From Bowmanella denitrificans (GTDB lineage: Bacteria > Pseudomonadota > Gammaproteobacteria > Enterobacterales > Alteromonadaceae), in assembly GCF_002887595.1 (NCBI RefSeq), contig NZ_PEBU01000010.1:1-64000 (forward strand): DNA of 64,000 nucleotides, given 5' to 3'. The notes under the pieces are model-generated. The model had not been told where the DNA came from, made no database searches, and worked only from the letters and a program-made list of their open reading frames with translations. Position numbers and translations under genes: made by a program. Of this stretch, positions 9,812 through 17,917 are shown piece after piece. Numbering within the stretch: the first letter of the stretch is position 1; every line of letters begins with the position of its first letter.

Positions 9812-10747
9812 TTACCCCTTTTTTATATTCTCGATAATGGTCATGGCCTGCGCTACCATTGACGCGGCATCAGTCCCACTGTCTGGTAGCAACACCACTG
9901 AAGACTCTTTAGCAATGGCTTGTTTGGCTTCAATGGCCTTAGTGGCCAGATCCAGTTGAATCGCCTTCTGGCCTTGTTCTGTGTTGGCCGCTTCGCCCAC
10001 CAGTCGCAATGCTTCGGCCTGCGCCTCTGCCACCGCCAGAATAGCTTTGGCTTCACCCTCAGCGCGCAGCACCTGCTCTGCTTTGTCCGCTTCGGCGGCC
10101 AGTACCACTGAAGCTTTTTCACCCTCGGCACGGTTAATAGCCGCTTGCCTGTCACCTTCAGATTCCAGGATCTGTGCCCTTTTGACTCGTTCCGCCTTCA
10201 TTTGCGCTTCCATAGCTTCCATAACCGAATGCGGTGGCACAATGTCTTTAATTTCATAGCGCATCACCTGGATGCCCCAGGGGCCAGAGGCTTCGTTTAT
10301 GGCGGATACGATATTAGTGTTAAGTTGATCACGCTCTTCAAAGGTTTTATCCAGTTCCATTTTACCCAGCTCTGAACGCATAGTGGTTTGCGCCAACTGA
10401 GTCACGGCAAAGATATAATCATCCACCCCATAGGTGGCCTTGTATGGATCCAGCACCCGGAAATACAGCACCCCATCCACCTTAAGAGAGATGTTGTCAC
10501 GGGTAATAGCGCTTTGTTCCGGCACATCCACGGCCTGCTCTTTCAGCGAGCGGTCGGCGGCAATCCGGTCAATAAAAGGTACGATAAAATTCAGTCCGGC
10601 TTCGCGGGTGGTCTGGTATTTACCAAATCGCTCAATCAGATAAGCGCGATTCTGAGGGACAAAGATAATGGCGGATTTTAATACCACCACCACAAAAATC
10701 AGTAGAAAGGTCTCAATACGTAAAATGTAGTCAAACAGTATGTCCAT
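9812..10747 (-). CDS. qmcA: SPFH/stomatin-like membrane protein (QmcA)
   Basis: Protein of 311 residues with one N-terminal membrane segment (LLIFVVVVLKSAIIFVP), an SPFH domain (PQNRAYLIERFGKY ... SLKEQAVDVPEQSAITRDN) and a long Ala/Glu-rich coiled coil (about residues 185-270). It resembles E. coli QmcA (YbbK), which forms large oligomers linked to FtsH. The ATG at 10747 has GGAG six bases upstream and is preferred over the in-frame ATG at 10759. First gene of a probable qmcA-nfeD-GNAT operon. Confidence 0.93.
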   Translation of the reverse strand: MDILFDYILRIETFLLIFVVVVLKSAIIFVPQNRAYLIERFGKYQTTREAGLNFIVPFIDRIAADRSLKEQAVDVPEQSAITRDNISLKVDGVLYFRVLDPYKATYGVDDYIFAVTQLAQTTMRSELGKMELDKTFEERDQLNTNIVSAINEASGPWGIQVMRYEIKDIVPPHSVMEAMEAQMKAERVKRAQILESEGDRQAAINRAEGEKASVVLAAEADKAEQVLRAEGEAKAILAVAEAQAEALRLVGEAANTEQGQKAIQLDLATKAIEAKQAIAKESSVVLLPDSGTDAASMVAQAMTIIENIKKG

Positions 10748-10839
10748 ATTTTTCTCCAATGACGTTCCACTAAATTCCGCCTAACATAGTTCAGTGCCAG
10801 AGCACTGACAATGACTAATTTCAATCAGGAAGCATCATC

Positions 10840-11313
10840 ATGTCCCCTAGTAAGGAACAACTGATCAGCCAGTTTGCGCTTAAGCCTCACCCGGAAGGAG
10901 GCTATTACGCAGAAGTTTACCGCTCAGCCCAGAGTTTAAACTCACCGGTACATGGCCAACCACGCCCCAGCCTGACCCATATTTATTTTCTACTGGGACA
11001 GGGGGACGTCAGCCGCTTTCATCGCGTGGCCCATGATGAGGTATGGAATCATTATGCTGGTGCCCCACTACGGCTTATCGATCTGCATAATCAACAGATT
11101 CAGGAGTTACGTCTGGGACCAGACGAACCACATTTTGCCCAGGTGATAGAAGGGGGTCACTATCAGGCCGCTGAAAGTCTGGGCGAATACAGTTTAGTGG
11201 GTTGCAGTGTGGCGCCGGGCTTTGACTTTGCTGATTTTAATTTTATTCAGGCGGATTCGGCCCTTAGCAACTTTATCCATAACCAACACCCAGAGCTTTT
11301 GCGCTTTCTATAA
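10840..11313 (+). CDS. DUF985 cupin-fold protein
   Basis: Protein of 157 residues matching the DUF985 (COG3542) cupin family. It has the N-terminal KPHPEGGYYAEVYRS, the strand LTHIYFLLGQGDVSRFHRV with possible metal-binding His residues, DEVWNHYAGAPLRL, and the late GCSVAPGFDFADFNF. Cupins of this group are small cytosolic proteins, some with sugar-epimerase-like folds; the substrate is unknown. It is divergent from qmcA. An AGGAAG element lies upstream of the ATG. Confidence 0.9.
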   Translation: MSPSKEQLISQFALKPHPEGGYYAEVYRSAQSLNSPVHGQPRPSLTHIYFLLGQGDVSRFHRVAHDEVWNHYAGAPLRLIDLHNQQIQELRLGPDEPHFAQVIEGGHYQAAESLGEYSLVGCSVAPGFDFADFNFIQADSALSNFIHNQHPELLRFL

Positions 11314-11790
11314 CAGCGTTACCAAGAAATGACGAAAAGCGGTGATTGCTAACATTGAAAACGGAATTCTCTCTCGCAGAGCCGCCAAGAACGCGAATGT
11401 CATCATCACTTGAGTCCAGAACTCTGTACCCTCATTGCTTCAGAGGTAAAAAATATATCTGTCTAAAAAAATTAACCACAGAGGCACGAAGAGCACAGAG
11501 TATTTGAAGGTGTTATCACCGCGCGCTTTCCTCTGCACACTCGACGAGATGCCTCTTACCACCCACCACCGAGACAAATAAAGTGTTCATTTTTCAAACA
11601 TATACACCGTTAAATTTCCTGCTTTTCTCTGTAATCTCTGTGCCTCTGTGGTGAAATTGAACTGAACAAATTTTATAGATAATCACAGAGGCACGGAGCG
11701 AACAGAGTGGCGTCACCGCGAGCTTTACTCTGCACACTCTGCGTCTCGGCGGTAAAGAATTCGTTTATTGGCCGTCAGGCTGACTTGTTA
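11314..11790. repeat. gene-free region with degenerate direct and inverted repeats
   Basis: No coding frame. Two copies of a ~70-base unit lie at 11476-11551 and 11684-11752. Both begin CACAGAGGCACG, continue to CACCGCG and end CTCTGCACACTC. A reverse copy of the first part (CTCTGTGCCTCTGTGGT) lies at 11636-11652. The layout resembles the dispersed 'accacagaggcacagag' intergenic repeats found in environmental bacteria. A distant relative may occur near 42650-42810. The stretch also follows the last gene of the leftward heme operon, but no clear terminator is seen. Confidence 0.6.
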
Positions 11791-14700
11791 TCAGAGCGAA
11801 AGTCTCAGCTGTGGCCGGGGCGGTCGCCCTTGCCACAGCATGCCCGCCACCATTAATAACAACATCGCCAAGCAGGACCAGATCAGGGTCCAGTTCCAGT
11901 CGATTGGCTGCTCGCTGGCCTGCACTTTTTCCAGCTTCTGGCCTTGTACCGCTTCTGATAGTGAGGCTTCCAACGGCATCGGCGCCGCCAATTGCTTAAT
12001 CAGACCAAAGCCACTGGCTGACTGATTCACAAAGTCTCTGAGCTTGTCATTGTCCTGATACAGCTCATACTGGTTCACCAGGTCGATATAGCGCTCAACC
12101 AGGGTTTGCAGAGTGTGTGCATCCGCCTCCCAGTAATCTTTGCGATTCGCTTCCAGCATCCGTTCCAGCATACGAGCCAGGGCAGCAGGATTCGTTTGTT
12201 CGAACCACTTATCCAACTCCAGATCCAGCTTGTCGTTGACATAGACGTCGAAATACTCCTGCCATTGATCATCGCGAATAATATCCGGGTCCACTACCTG
12301 CCAGCCCCAGAAATTGTCCATACGCGAACTCATCCCCACTGCACCTGAGTAGCCTTCTTTTTGCATCTCCTGGATCCAGCGCTTGTGAAATACCCGGGTG
12401 CGCAGCTCCTTGGCCAGAAACTGATCGGCTTTCTCGGTTTTGGCGCTGCTGGCATTACGTAAGTTGCTGATGCGCATCTGTGGGCTTTTGCCGTCAATAT
12501 TGCGCACCGCCAGCGACAGTGAACCGAAATATTCAAAGGGATCATCGCTGGATAACATGCCAAACAGATTGGATGAGCGGGCAAACAGCGCCACGTCGGT
12601 ACCGGACAGTTGCTGTGCATACAGGTTAATGCCGTCCAGCTTTTCCCCCCAACGTTTGTCATCAGGGCCAAAGAAATAACCCATCTTATCCAGGTAAAGA
12701 TCGGCAATTTTACTGTCCTGCTCCCAGCTATCGCTGGCCCAGGCGGCGCCATCCACGCCCGAGCCGTAATCGCCGGAGGCATTGGAAAACAATCGCATGG
12801 TCGACAAGTACTCGGCTTCGTCCGGGGCCACACCTTGCTCCACCAGCTGTTTGGCAATACGTTGGCTGTTGGCCCAGATACTGTTGCCCTGTTCCTGCAG
12901 TTCAGCCACTTGCTGTACTGCCTTGGCCAGCAATTGCATCACATTAGGAAAAGCATCACGGTAAAGGCCGGTCGCAGACAGAACCACATCCACTCTGGGC
13001 CGTTTCAATTCGCTGTAGGGGATAACTTCGGTGCCGGTCACCCGCCCATCCGGCGTCCAGGTAGGTCGTACCCCCATGGCATACAAGGCCTGGCTTTCCA
13101 GCACACCGTAGTGGCGCATGGTTTCAATACTCCACAAAGAAAACGCCAGTTTATCCGGATATCGGCCATGCTCCTGAAAGTAATCGGCAATCAATTCCCC
13201 GGTCAGTGCCTTACCCTGCTCCCAGGCTGCCTGGGTGGGTACCCTGGCCGGATCAAAGCCCTGCAGATTGAATCCTGTGGGCACAGACTCGGGATGGCGT
13301 ATCGGGTCGCCGCCGGTTTTAACCGGCACATAACGGCCCTGTAAAAAACCGATCAGATTGTCCAGCTCGGCGATATCCTGCATGGCCTGATACTGTTCTC
13401 GGGCTTTTAGCAATTGGCTTTGTAGCGCATCGTCCAGCTTCTCAAAGGCGATCGGTAGGGGCACTGACTTACTGCCATCCTGGGCTACCACATAGTCATA
13501 CATCAGCTTAAACCCAGGGGTGTTCTCCAGCGCTACCTCATCGGTCATGGCCTGATTATCCCCATCATGCACATCCTGATGGGCCTGATAGTGCTTACGC
13601 TCAAAAGCCAATGCCTGTTGAATAAAGTCCTGCCCCTGCATCTGTACCAGGGTAGTGGTCAGCAGGGCTTGTTCAGGCAACATACCAAAGCTGTGTAAAC
13701 CAAGCGGCTGATTGGTGCCGGCGATTTCCTCCAAATGCTCATGCAAGGCCTGAATAAATCCATCAAAATCAGATTTGATCTGTGGGTCACTCCAGCCAAA
13801 GTCGGCACAGATATTTTCTTCAATACAACGCTGATGGATTTGCTCGCCGGTGCGCTGCTTCACTCCGCCTTCGTCCAGCGAGTCATACTGATGCATCAGT
13901 TCATGTATATCCGCCATCACCCCTTGCAAACCAGCAGTGGCAAAAGGCGCGGTCATATGCGAGATGACCGTGGCGCGGCCACGACGCTTGGTCTGCATCG
14001 CTTCGCCCACATCATCGACAATAAAGGGGTAGACTACCGGGGTATCCCAAACTGCCAGGTTGCCCTGGTCAAAGATGGACAAACCGCGTTCCTTGCCGCC
14101 TAAATATTCCTGCGAGCCATGGGTGCCCAAATGAATAATGGCGTCGCTATGCCAGTATTCCCGGGCATAGTAATAGGCCGCCAGATAGAAATGGTTAATT
14201 GGCACCGTGCCCACATGATAGATATCGCTTTCATTATCCTTTTTGTCCGAACGTGGCGGCTGACGCATAATCAACAAATTACCGTTACGAATGCGCGGCA
14301 GGACAAAATAATCCACCCCATCACGCTTGACCGCCATAAAGTTATCCTGAGGTTTTCCCCAGTGTGCATTAATAGGCTCGGTGACCGATTGGGGTAATTG
14401 ATTAAACCAGCTCAGATAATCTTGCACCGGCATCAACTCGGCCAGATCCTGCTGCAGAAGTTCATCCAGTTGGTAATCGCGATAAAAGGGGTCAAGGATA
14501 TGATTAACCCGCTGCGTGTAATAATCCCCACTATGTGGCGCTACCTGATAACCTTCCTGATGCAAACGTTTACCAATGTGATACAGGCTGTCAGGAATAT
14601 TCAAAAATGACGCCCCAACATCCTGGCTACCCCACATAAACAAGGTCAGTCGTTTGTCGGCGTTAGCTTTATGCCGCAGGTTCGCCAGCTTAATTGCTTT

Positions 14701-15786
14701 GCTGGTCAGGCGTTCAAGCTGATAGTCAATGGCTTCTACCCGGCCGGTTTGCTGGTTAAGTGCCGCCACTATCATGGGGTCCACAACTCCGGCGCCTTCC
14801 GGCAAAACCAGGGTAAAAGGTGTCATACCAATGCTGATCCCCTGCTTGTCCTGCTCCCAGGTCTGCTGGTCACCGTCGTAGTAGGTCAGTGCCTGCATCA
14901 CAGGTACGCCAAGCGCTTCAAATTCGGCTTTGCGTTTGGCGGCCCAATGAAAATTGCGGAAACTGACGATCAGGTCCACATAAGTTTGCCCATCTTTGCT
15001 GATAAGCGGACGATAGTCAGACACCACCGGACTTAGCTCAAAGAAAAACGGTACCGCCACCGCCCCTTGCTGTTCCAACTGACGAATGGCCCTATCCACC
15101 ACCTGGGTTTGCGCAGTTTCAATTAATGAGCGTTGCAGCAAGATACCCACTCTGGGGGCACCTTCAGAAGGTTTTCGCCAGCTCAGAAAACTGTCCAGAT
15201 CTGCGAAGATTCGCTTGCTGAAATCCGGGTGATACAGGCCAATCTCCGGGTAAATCAATGGCGCTTCAACGACTGTGTCAGTGGGGCTAAGCAACCGATG
15301 TTGCAGGTATTGGCCCATACGCTGAAGATTTTGTGTGCCGCCATTATCCCAATAGGCAAACAAATCCATAGCCTGCTGCGGATCAATACCTTTACGCAGG
15401 CTATCCACTTGCGGTTGCTGAATAGTGATAAAGCGGCTGTTGCTCTGCGTTATCAGTGCCTGATACTTGGCATACGTTGCCGCAGACTCCCTGGCTGAGA
15501 CCGCATCAAACAGCACCAGGTCAACTTCGTCAAATAACCCCTTAGCGGCAGACATGTCGTCTTTAATCGCCGACTCGGCTTTGTGCTCAATATCCAGCGT
15601 TTCTCCCGCCAGTTCTTTAAACAGACTGACCTTGGCTTTGTTGCTATGAGCAGCGCCCAGAATCAGTACCTTAGGTTTGGCTTGTGTGACTGATTGCTGG
15701 GCCAGAGAAGGCATGCTGAATGTACTCAGCAGCAGGCCCCATACTATTAACGTCTTCTTGCTGATATTTATGTGCCTACCTGACAT
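11791..15786 (-). CDS. hmuS: CobN-like chelatase-family protein, HmuS type, exported and membrane-anchored
   Basis: Very large protein of 1331 residues. The body matches the CobN/magnesium-chelatase H-subunit family, for example IIHLGTHGSQEYLGGKERGLS near residue 590 and DVVLSATGLYRDAFPNVMQLL. Unlike cobalamin CobN, it has a signal peptide (about residues 10-29, ending SLAQ) and one C-terminal membrane helix before a basic tail, so the catalytic part should face the periplasm. HmuS of Bacteroidetes, encoded with HmuYR, is a CobN homolog reported to remove iron from heme. The gene context here (HmuY-like lipoprotein, TonB receptor, ExbB-like and DUF2149 proteins) supports the same role. The ATG overlaps the DUF2149 stop (TAATG). 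No cobST or other B12 genes are nearby. Direction of metal chemistry is inferred. Confidence 0.85.
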   Translation of the reverse strand: MSGRHINISKKTLIVWGLLLSTFSMPSLAQQSVTQAKPKVLILGAAHSNKAKVSLFKELAGETLDIEHKAESAIKDDMSAAKGLFDEVDLVLFDAVSARESAATYAKYQALITQSNSRFITIQQPQVDSLRKGIDPQQAMDLFAYWDNGGTQNLQRMGQYLQHRLLSPTDTVVEAPLIYPEIGLYHPDFSKRIFADLDSFLSWRKPSEGAPRVGILLQRSLIETAQTQVVDRAIRQLEQQGAVAVPFFFELSPVVSDYRPLISKDGQTYVDLIVSFRNFHWAAKRKAEFEALGVPVMQALTYYDGDQQTWEQDKQGISIGMTPFTLVLPEGAGVVDPMIVAALNQQTGRVEAIDYQLERLTSKAIKLANLRHKANADKRLTLFMWGSQDVGASFLNIPDSLYHIGKRLHQEGYQVAPHSGDYYTQRVNHILDPFYRDYQLDELLQQDLAELMPVQDYLSWFNQLPQSVTEPINAHWGKPQDNFMAVKRDGVDYFVLPRIRNGNLLIMRQPPRSDKKDNESDIYHVGTVPINHFYLAAYYYAREYWHSDAIIHLGTHGSQEYLGGKERGLSIFDQGNLAVWDTPVVYPFIVDDVGEAMQTKRRGRATVISHMTAPFATAGLQGVMADIHELMHQYDSLDEGGVKQRTGEQIHQRCIEENICADFGWSDPQIKSDFDGFIQALHEHLEEIAGTNQPLGLHSFGMLPEQALLTTTLVQMQGQDFIQQALAFERKHYQAHQDVHDGDNQAMTDEVALENTPGFKLMYDYVVAQDGSKSVPLPIAFEKLDDALQSQLLKAREQYQAMQDIAELDNLIGFLQGRYVPVKTGGDPIRHPESVPTGFNLQGFDPARVPTQAAWEQGKALTGELIADYFQEHGRYPDKLAFSLWSIETMRHYGVLESQALYAMGVRPTWTPDGRVTGTEVIPYSELKRPRVDVVLSATGLYRDAFPNVMQLLAKAVQQVAELQEQGNSIWANSQRIAKQLVEQGVAPDEAEYLSTMRLFSNASGDYGSGVDGAAWASDSWEQDSKIADLYLDKMGYFFGPDDKRWGEKLDGINLYAQQLSGTDVALFARSSNLFGMLSSDDPFEYFGSLSLAVRNIDGKSPQMRISNLRNASSAKTEKADQFLAKELRTRVFHKRWIQEMQKEGYSGAVGMSSRMDNFWGWQVVDPDIIRDDQWQEYFDVYVNDKLDLELDKWFEQTNPAALARMLERMLEANRKDYWEADAHTLQTLVERYIDLVNQYELYQDNDKLRDFVNQSASGFGLIKQLAAPMPLEASLSEAVQGQKLEKVQASEQPIDWNWTLIWSCLAMLLLMVAGMLWQGRPPRPQLRLSL

Positions 15787-16106
15787 TATGGCTGCCCCTG
15801 AGTTTCTGGCACATAAACAATACTGCCATCGGCCATGCGATAGGCCACCCCGGCCTTCACCCCATCACCGGCACCAATTTCGCCAGAGCTTTGATAGGTT
15901 TCTATGCTTTCGCCGTTTTTTATGATCATCTGCATATCCGGCTGCCCGGCATTTTTAATCACCGTGACGTTTTCATCCAAAAAGGGATTAAGTGGATTTT
16001 GGGCGATGGCAATCAGCAATGCGGCAATCAGGATCAGAAATACATCCACCAGATTGACCACCGACAGCACCGGATTACCGGCTTCATCTTCATCAAGCAG
16101 CCGCAT
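15786..16106 (-). CDS. hmuV: DUF2149 protein, ExbD-like accessory of hmu operon
   Basis: Protein of 106 residues with a single N-terminal membrane helix bearing the DUF2149 signature (NPVLSVVNLVDVFLILIAA, then IAQNPLNPF) and a small soluble C-terminal domain probably in the periplasm. The topology is like ExbD/TolR, the partners of ExbB/TolQ proton channels. In Bacteroidetes hmu loci a DUF2149 protein is encoded beside the CobN-like gene. A perfect AAGGAGGT precedes the ATG, inside the end of the ExbB-like gene (14-base overlap). The gene symbol is by analogy of context. Confidence 0.82.
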   Translation of the reverse strand: MRLLDEDEAGNPVLSVVNLVDVFLILIAALLIAIAQNPLNPFLDENVTVIKNAGQPDMQMIIKNGESIETYQSSGEIGAGDGVKAGVAYRMADGSIVYVPETQGQP

Positions 16107-16677
16107 CGTGCTCTACCTCCTTGCGAATGGCAGTATCATAAACGGACTGTTCCCGGATAAAGGGGGCCAGGGCTACCAACTCAGAAGCCAGCCAGCGTTT
16201 TCTGACGCTGGCAATCCAGAAGGTAATGGATGCCGTCACCAGGCCAAAAATCACCGCTGAAAAGGCCACAATCAGATTTTCGCTGATACCCTGAATATTG
16301 CCGTTGGCCAGACTTTTCAGCGCCGGCCCCATAGGAACCATGGTCGCAACCAGGCCCAGCATCGGTGCCAGGCGGCTGACCATTCTGGCATTTTCCAACA
16401 GGTTAAAGGCCGCCACATCCAGTTCATCGCGGCTGACTTGCGGCTGTGCCAGTCGCAAACATAAAAGCGGATAGCCAGGCAATGGGCCGGATGTGTTCAG
16501 GTTGTTTTGCAACGCATTGATATAGCCCATGCGCTGACGCCGACGCTGTTGCCATTGCATCAGCAATGCCCCCAGGGCAAACAGGCTGTAAGCAAATAAT
16601 AAAATCAGTAATACCAGTACCGGCGCCATAAACAGATCGGACAGCTGGTACATCAGTTCTTCTAATTGTTTGATCAA
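16093..16677 (-). CDS. hmuU: MotA/TolQ/ExbB-type proton channel protein of hmu operon
   Basis: Protein of 194 residues with three membrane helices: about residues 17-40, then the pair around MLGLVATMVPMGPALKSLANG and LIVAFSAVIFGLVTASITFWI, which carries the family's Gly/Thr-rich signature. It should form a channel with the DUF2149 protein and energise TonB-like work for heme transfer or the CobN-like enzyme. It starts with TTG at 16677, eight bases after GGAG. A hairpin lies between it and the upstream HmuY-like gene. The symbol follows Bacteroidetes hmu nomenclature and is tentative. Confidence 0.82.
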   Translation of the reverse strand: MIKQLEELMYQLSDLFMAPVLVLLILLFAYSLFALGALLMQWQQRRRQRMGYINALQNNLNTSGPLPGYPLLCLRLAQPQVSRDELDVAAFNLLENARMVSRLAPMLGLVATMVPMGPALKSLANGNIQGISENLIVAFSAVIFGLVTASITFWIASVRKRWLASELVALAPFIREQSVYDTAIRKEVEHDAAA

Positions 16678-16703
16678 GGTGTTATCTCCGGGTCAATCAA
16701 TAG

Positions 16704-16731
16704 CAAAAGGGAGTGACAATTCACTCCCCTT
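16704..16731 (-). terminator. intra-operon hairpin between hmuY and hmuU
   Basis: On the minus strand GGGAGTG, loop AATTGT, CACTCCC is followed by TTTT. It lies in the 85-base gap after the HmuY-like gene. It could terminate part of the transcripts or protect the upstream mRNA, giving more receptor and lipoprotein than downstream enzyme. Confidence 0.65.
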
Positions 16732-16762
16732 GATGACAATCGGGCTTCCTGCCCCGTCGCGA

Positions 16763-17893
16763 TTATTCGTTCAGGCTGTCGGCGCGGAAACTATAGTGGC
16801 CCGAAGCACCGGCCTCGTCGTAATAGCTGGTGACCTGAAACTTATAAGTGGCCGTGCCGGTGCGAATCAGATACACCCCATATTGCGACCACAGCTTATG
16901 GCCGCCTTGCAGGTTGTATTGATACCAACTGTTGTCGTCGAAGAAGCGCAGCATGGTTTGGTTAGACTGAAAGCCCATATAAGGCACAGCTTCTTCGTCA
17001 ATGCCCGGGTAACCTTCGGCGCTGTCTTCAATAGCACTGGCGTCGTCGGCAATATGCAGTTCAAAAGCACCACCCGTGGTGCCTGACACAGTGTTGCAGG
17101 GTATGCGCAAATCCCAGTTGTCGGTTTCAGACATCACCTGAGCCAGGTCAAAGTCGATATAGACATCGTCCGTGCAGGCACTGGTATCCACTTCAAGATC
17201 CACTTCAGGGCGGAATGCCGTATCACCATCGGCGGGGCTTTGGTGGGCGATTCCCAGTGTCAGGGTAGCCATAGTGCGACCAGCGGTGGTGATGTGCTTG
17301 GCGCGGATTTTGCTGAAGGCTTGGTCTGACTGGACAATAAAAAACTTATCGTCCGCAGCGGTAACGGTGTGGGTGGCCATATCGTAATGGTAGAACTTGC
17401 CGCCAATCACTAACTCTTCACTGTCACTGACAAAGGCGTCATCAGCGGGAATGTCAGTAGTGGCAATCGCCTTGTATTTGTCCAGCTCAGTTTCAGGCGT
17501 GGCATTGATAAATTTATCTGTTACGGCGTTGCCTTGAGCATCAAAGAAGTCGCTGTTGATGTCGGTTTTAAACACACTGACCGGTGTCTCGGCCTGATGA
17601 TTGGTCCACATTTTGGTGCGTTTAAAGGCAATATCCCAATCCTGATTGGTCAGCGCTTGCTCCTCTGTCAGTGGCAGTACTTCACCACTGTCCAAATCAA
17701 AGAACACCGCAACAGGCGCGGCCGTCGTGCCGGTGCTGAATGGACCTTTGATCAGGCCCTGTTCTGGGGTTGGTTCCGGGGTTGGCTCAGGGGTTGGATT
17801 CGGGGTCGGCGTGGGCGCGCTTGAGTCAGAACCGCCACAACCGGCCAGCGCCAGGCACAGCGCCATGGCAGTAACAGACAGAGAAAACTTCAT
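16763..17893 (-). CDS. hmuY: HmuY-like heme-binding lipoprotein
   Basis: Lipoprotein of 376 residues with lipobox LAGC (Cys19), then a Pro-Thr-Glu repeat linker (NPTPEPTPEPTPE) and a beta-rich body with the HmuY family look, e.g. NQDWDIAFKRTKMWTNHQ and TATYKFQVTSYYDEAG. HmuY proteins capture heme at the cell surface and pass it to the TonB receptor HmuR. It is longer than the Porphyromonas protein, and the middle seems to hold a duplicated or inserted segment. The heme-ligand residues cannot be assigned by eye. AGGAG precedes the ATG. It follows the receptor gene by 24 bases. Confidence 0.82.
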   Translation of the reverse strand: MKFSLSVTAMALCLALAGCGGSDSSAPTPTPNPTPEPTPEPTPEQGLIKGPFSTGTTAAPVAVFFDLDSGEVLPLTEEQALTNQDWDIAFKRTKMWTNHQAETPVSVFKTDINSDFFDAQGNAVTDKFINATPETELDKYKAIATTDIPADDAFVSDSEELVIGGKFYHYDMATHTVTAADDKFFIVQSDQAFSKIRAKHITTAGRTMATLTLGIAHQSPADGDTAFRPEVDLEVDTSACTDDVYIDFDLAQVMSETDNWDLRIPCNTVSGTTGGAFELHIADDASAIEDSAEGYPGIDEEAVPYMGFQSNQTMLRFFDDNSWYQYNLQGGHKLWSQYGVYLIRTGTATYKFQVTSYYDEAGASGHYSFRADSLNE

Positions 17894-17917
17894 CGGGTGC
17901 TCCTTGAATTGTTATCT

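Noticed and set aside
12610-13344. Long plus-strand frame opposite the CobN-like gene
   Set aside because: It is a shadow of the minus-strand gene, whose protein has clear family motifs; the antisense translation has none.
11791-15786. Cobalamin biosynthesis cobaltochelatase CobN
   Set aside because: It has a signal peptide and C-terminal membrane anchor, lies with HmuY/HmuR-like genes under a Fur promoter, and no other B12 biosynthesis gene is nearby.
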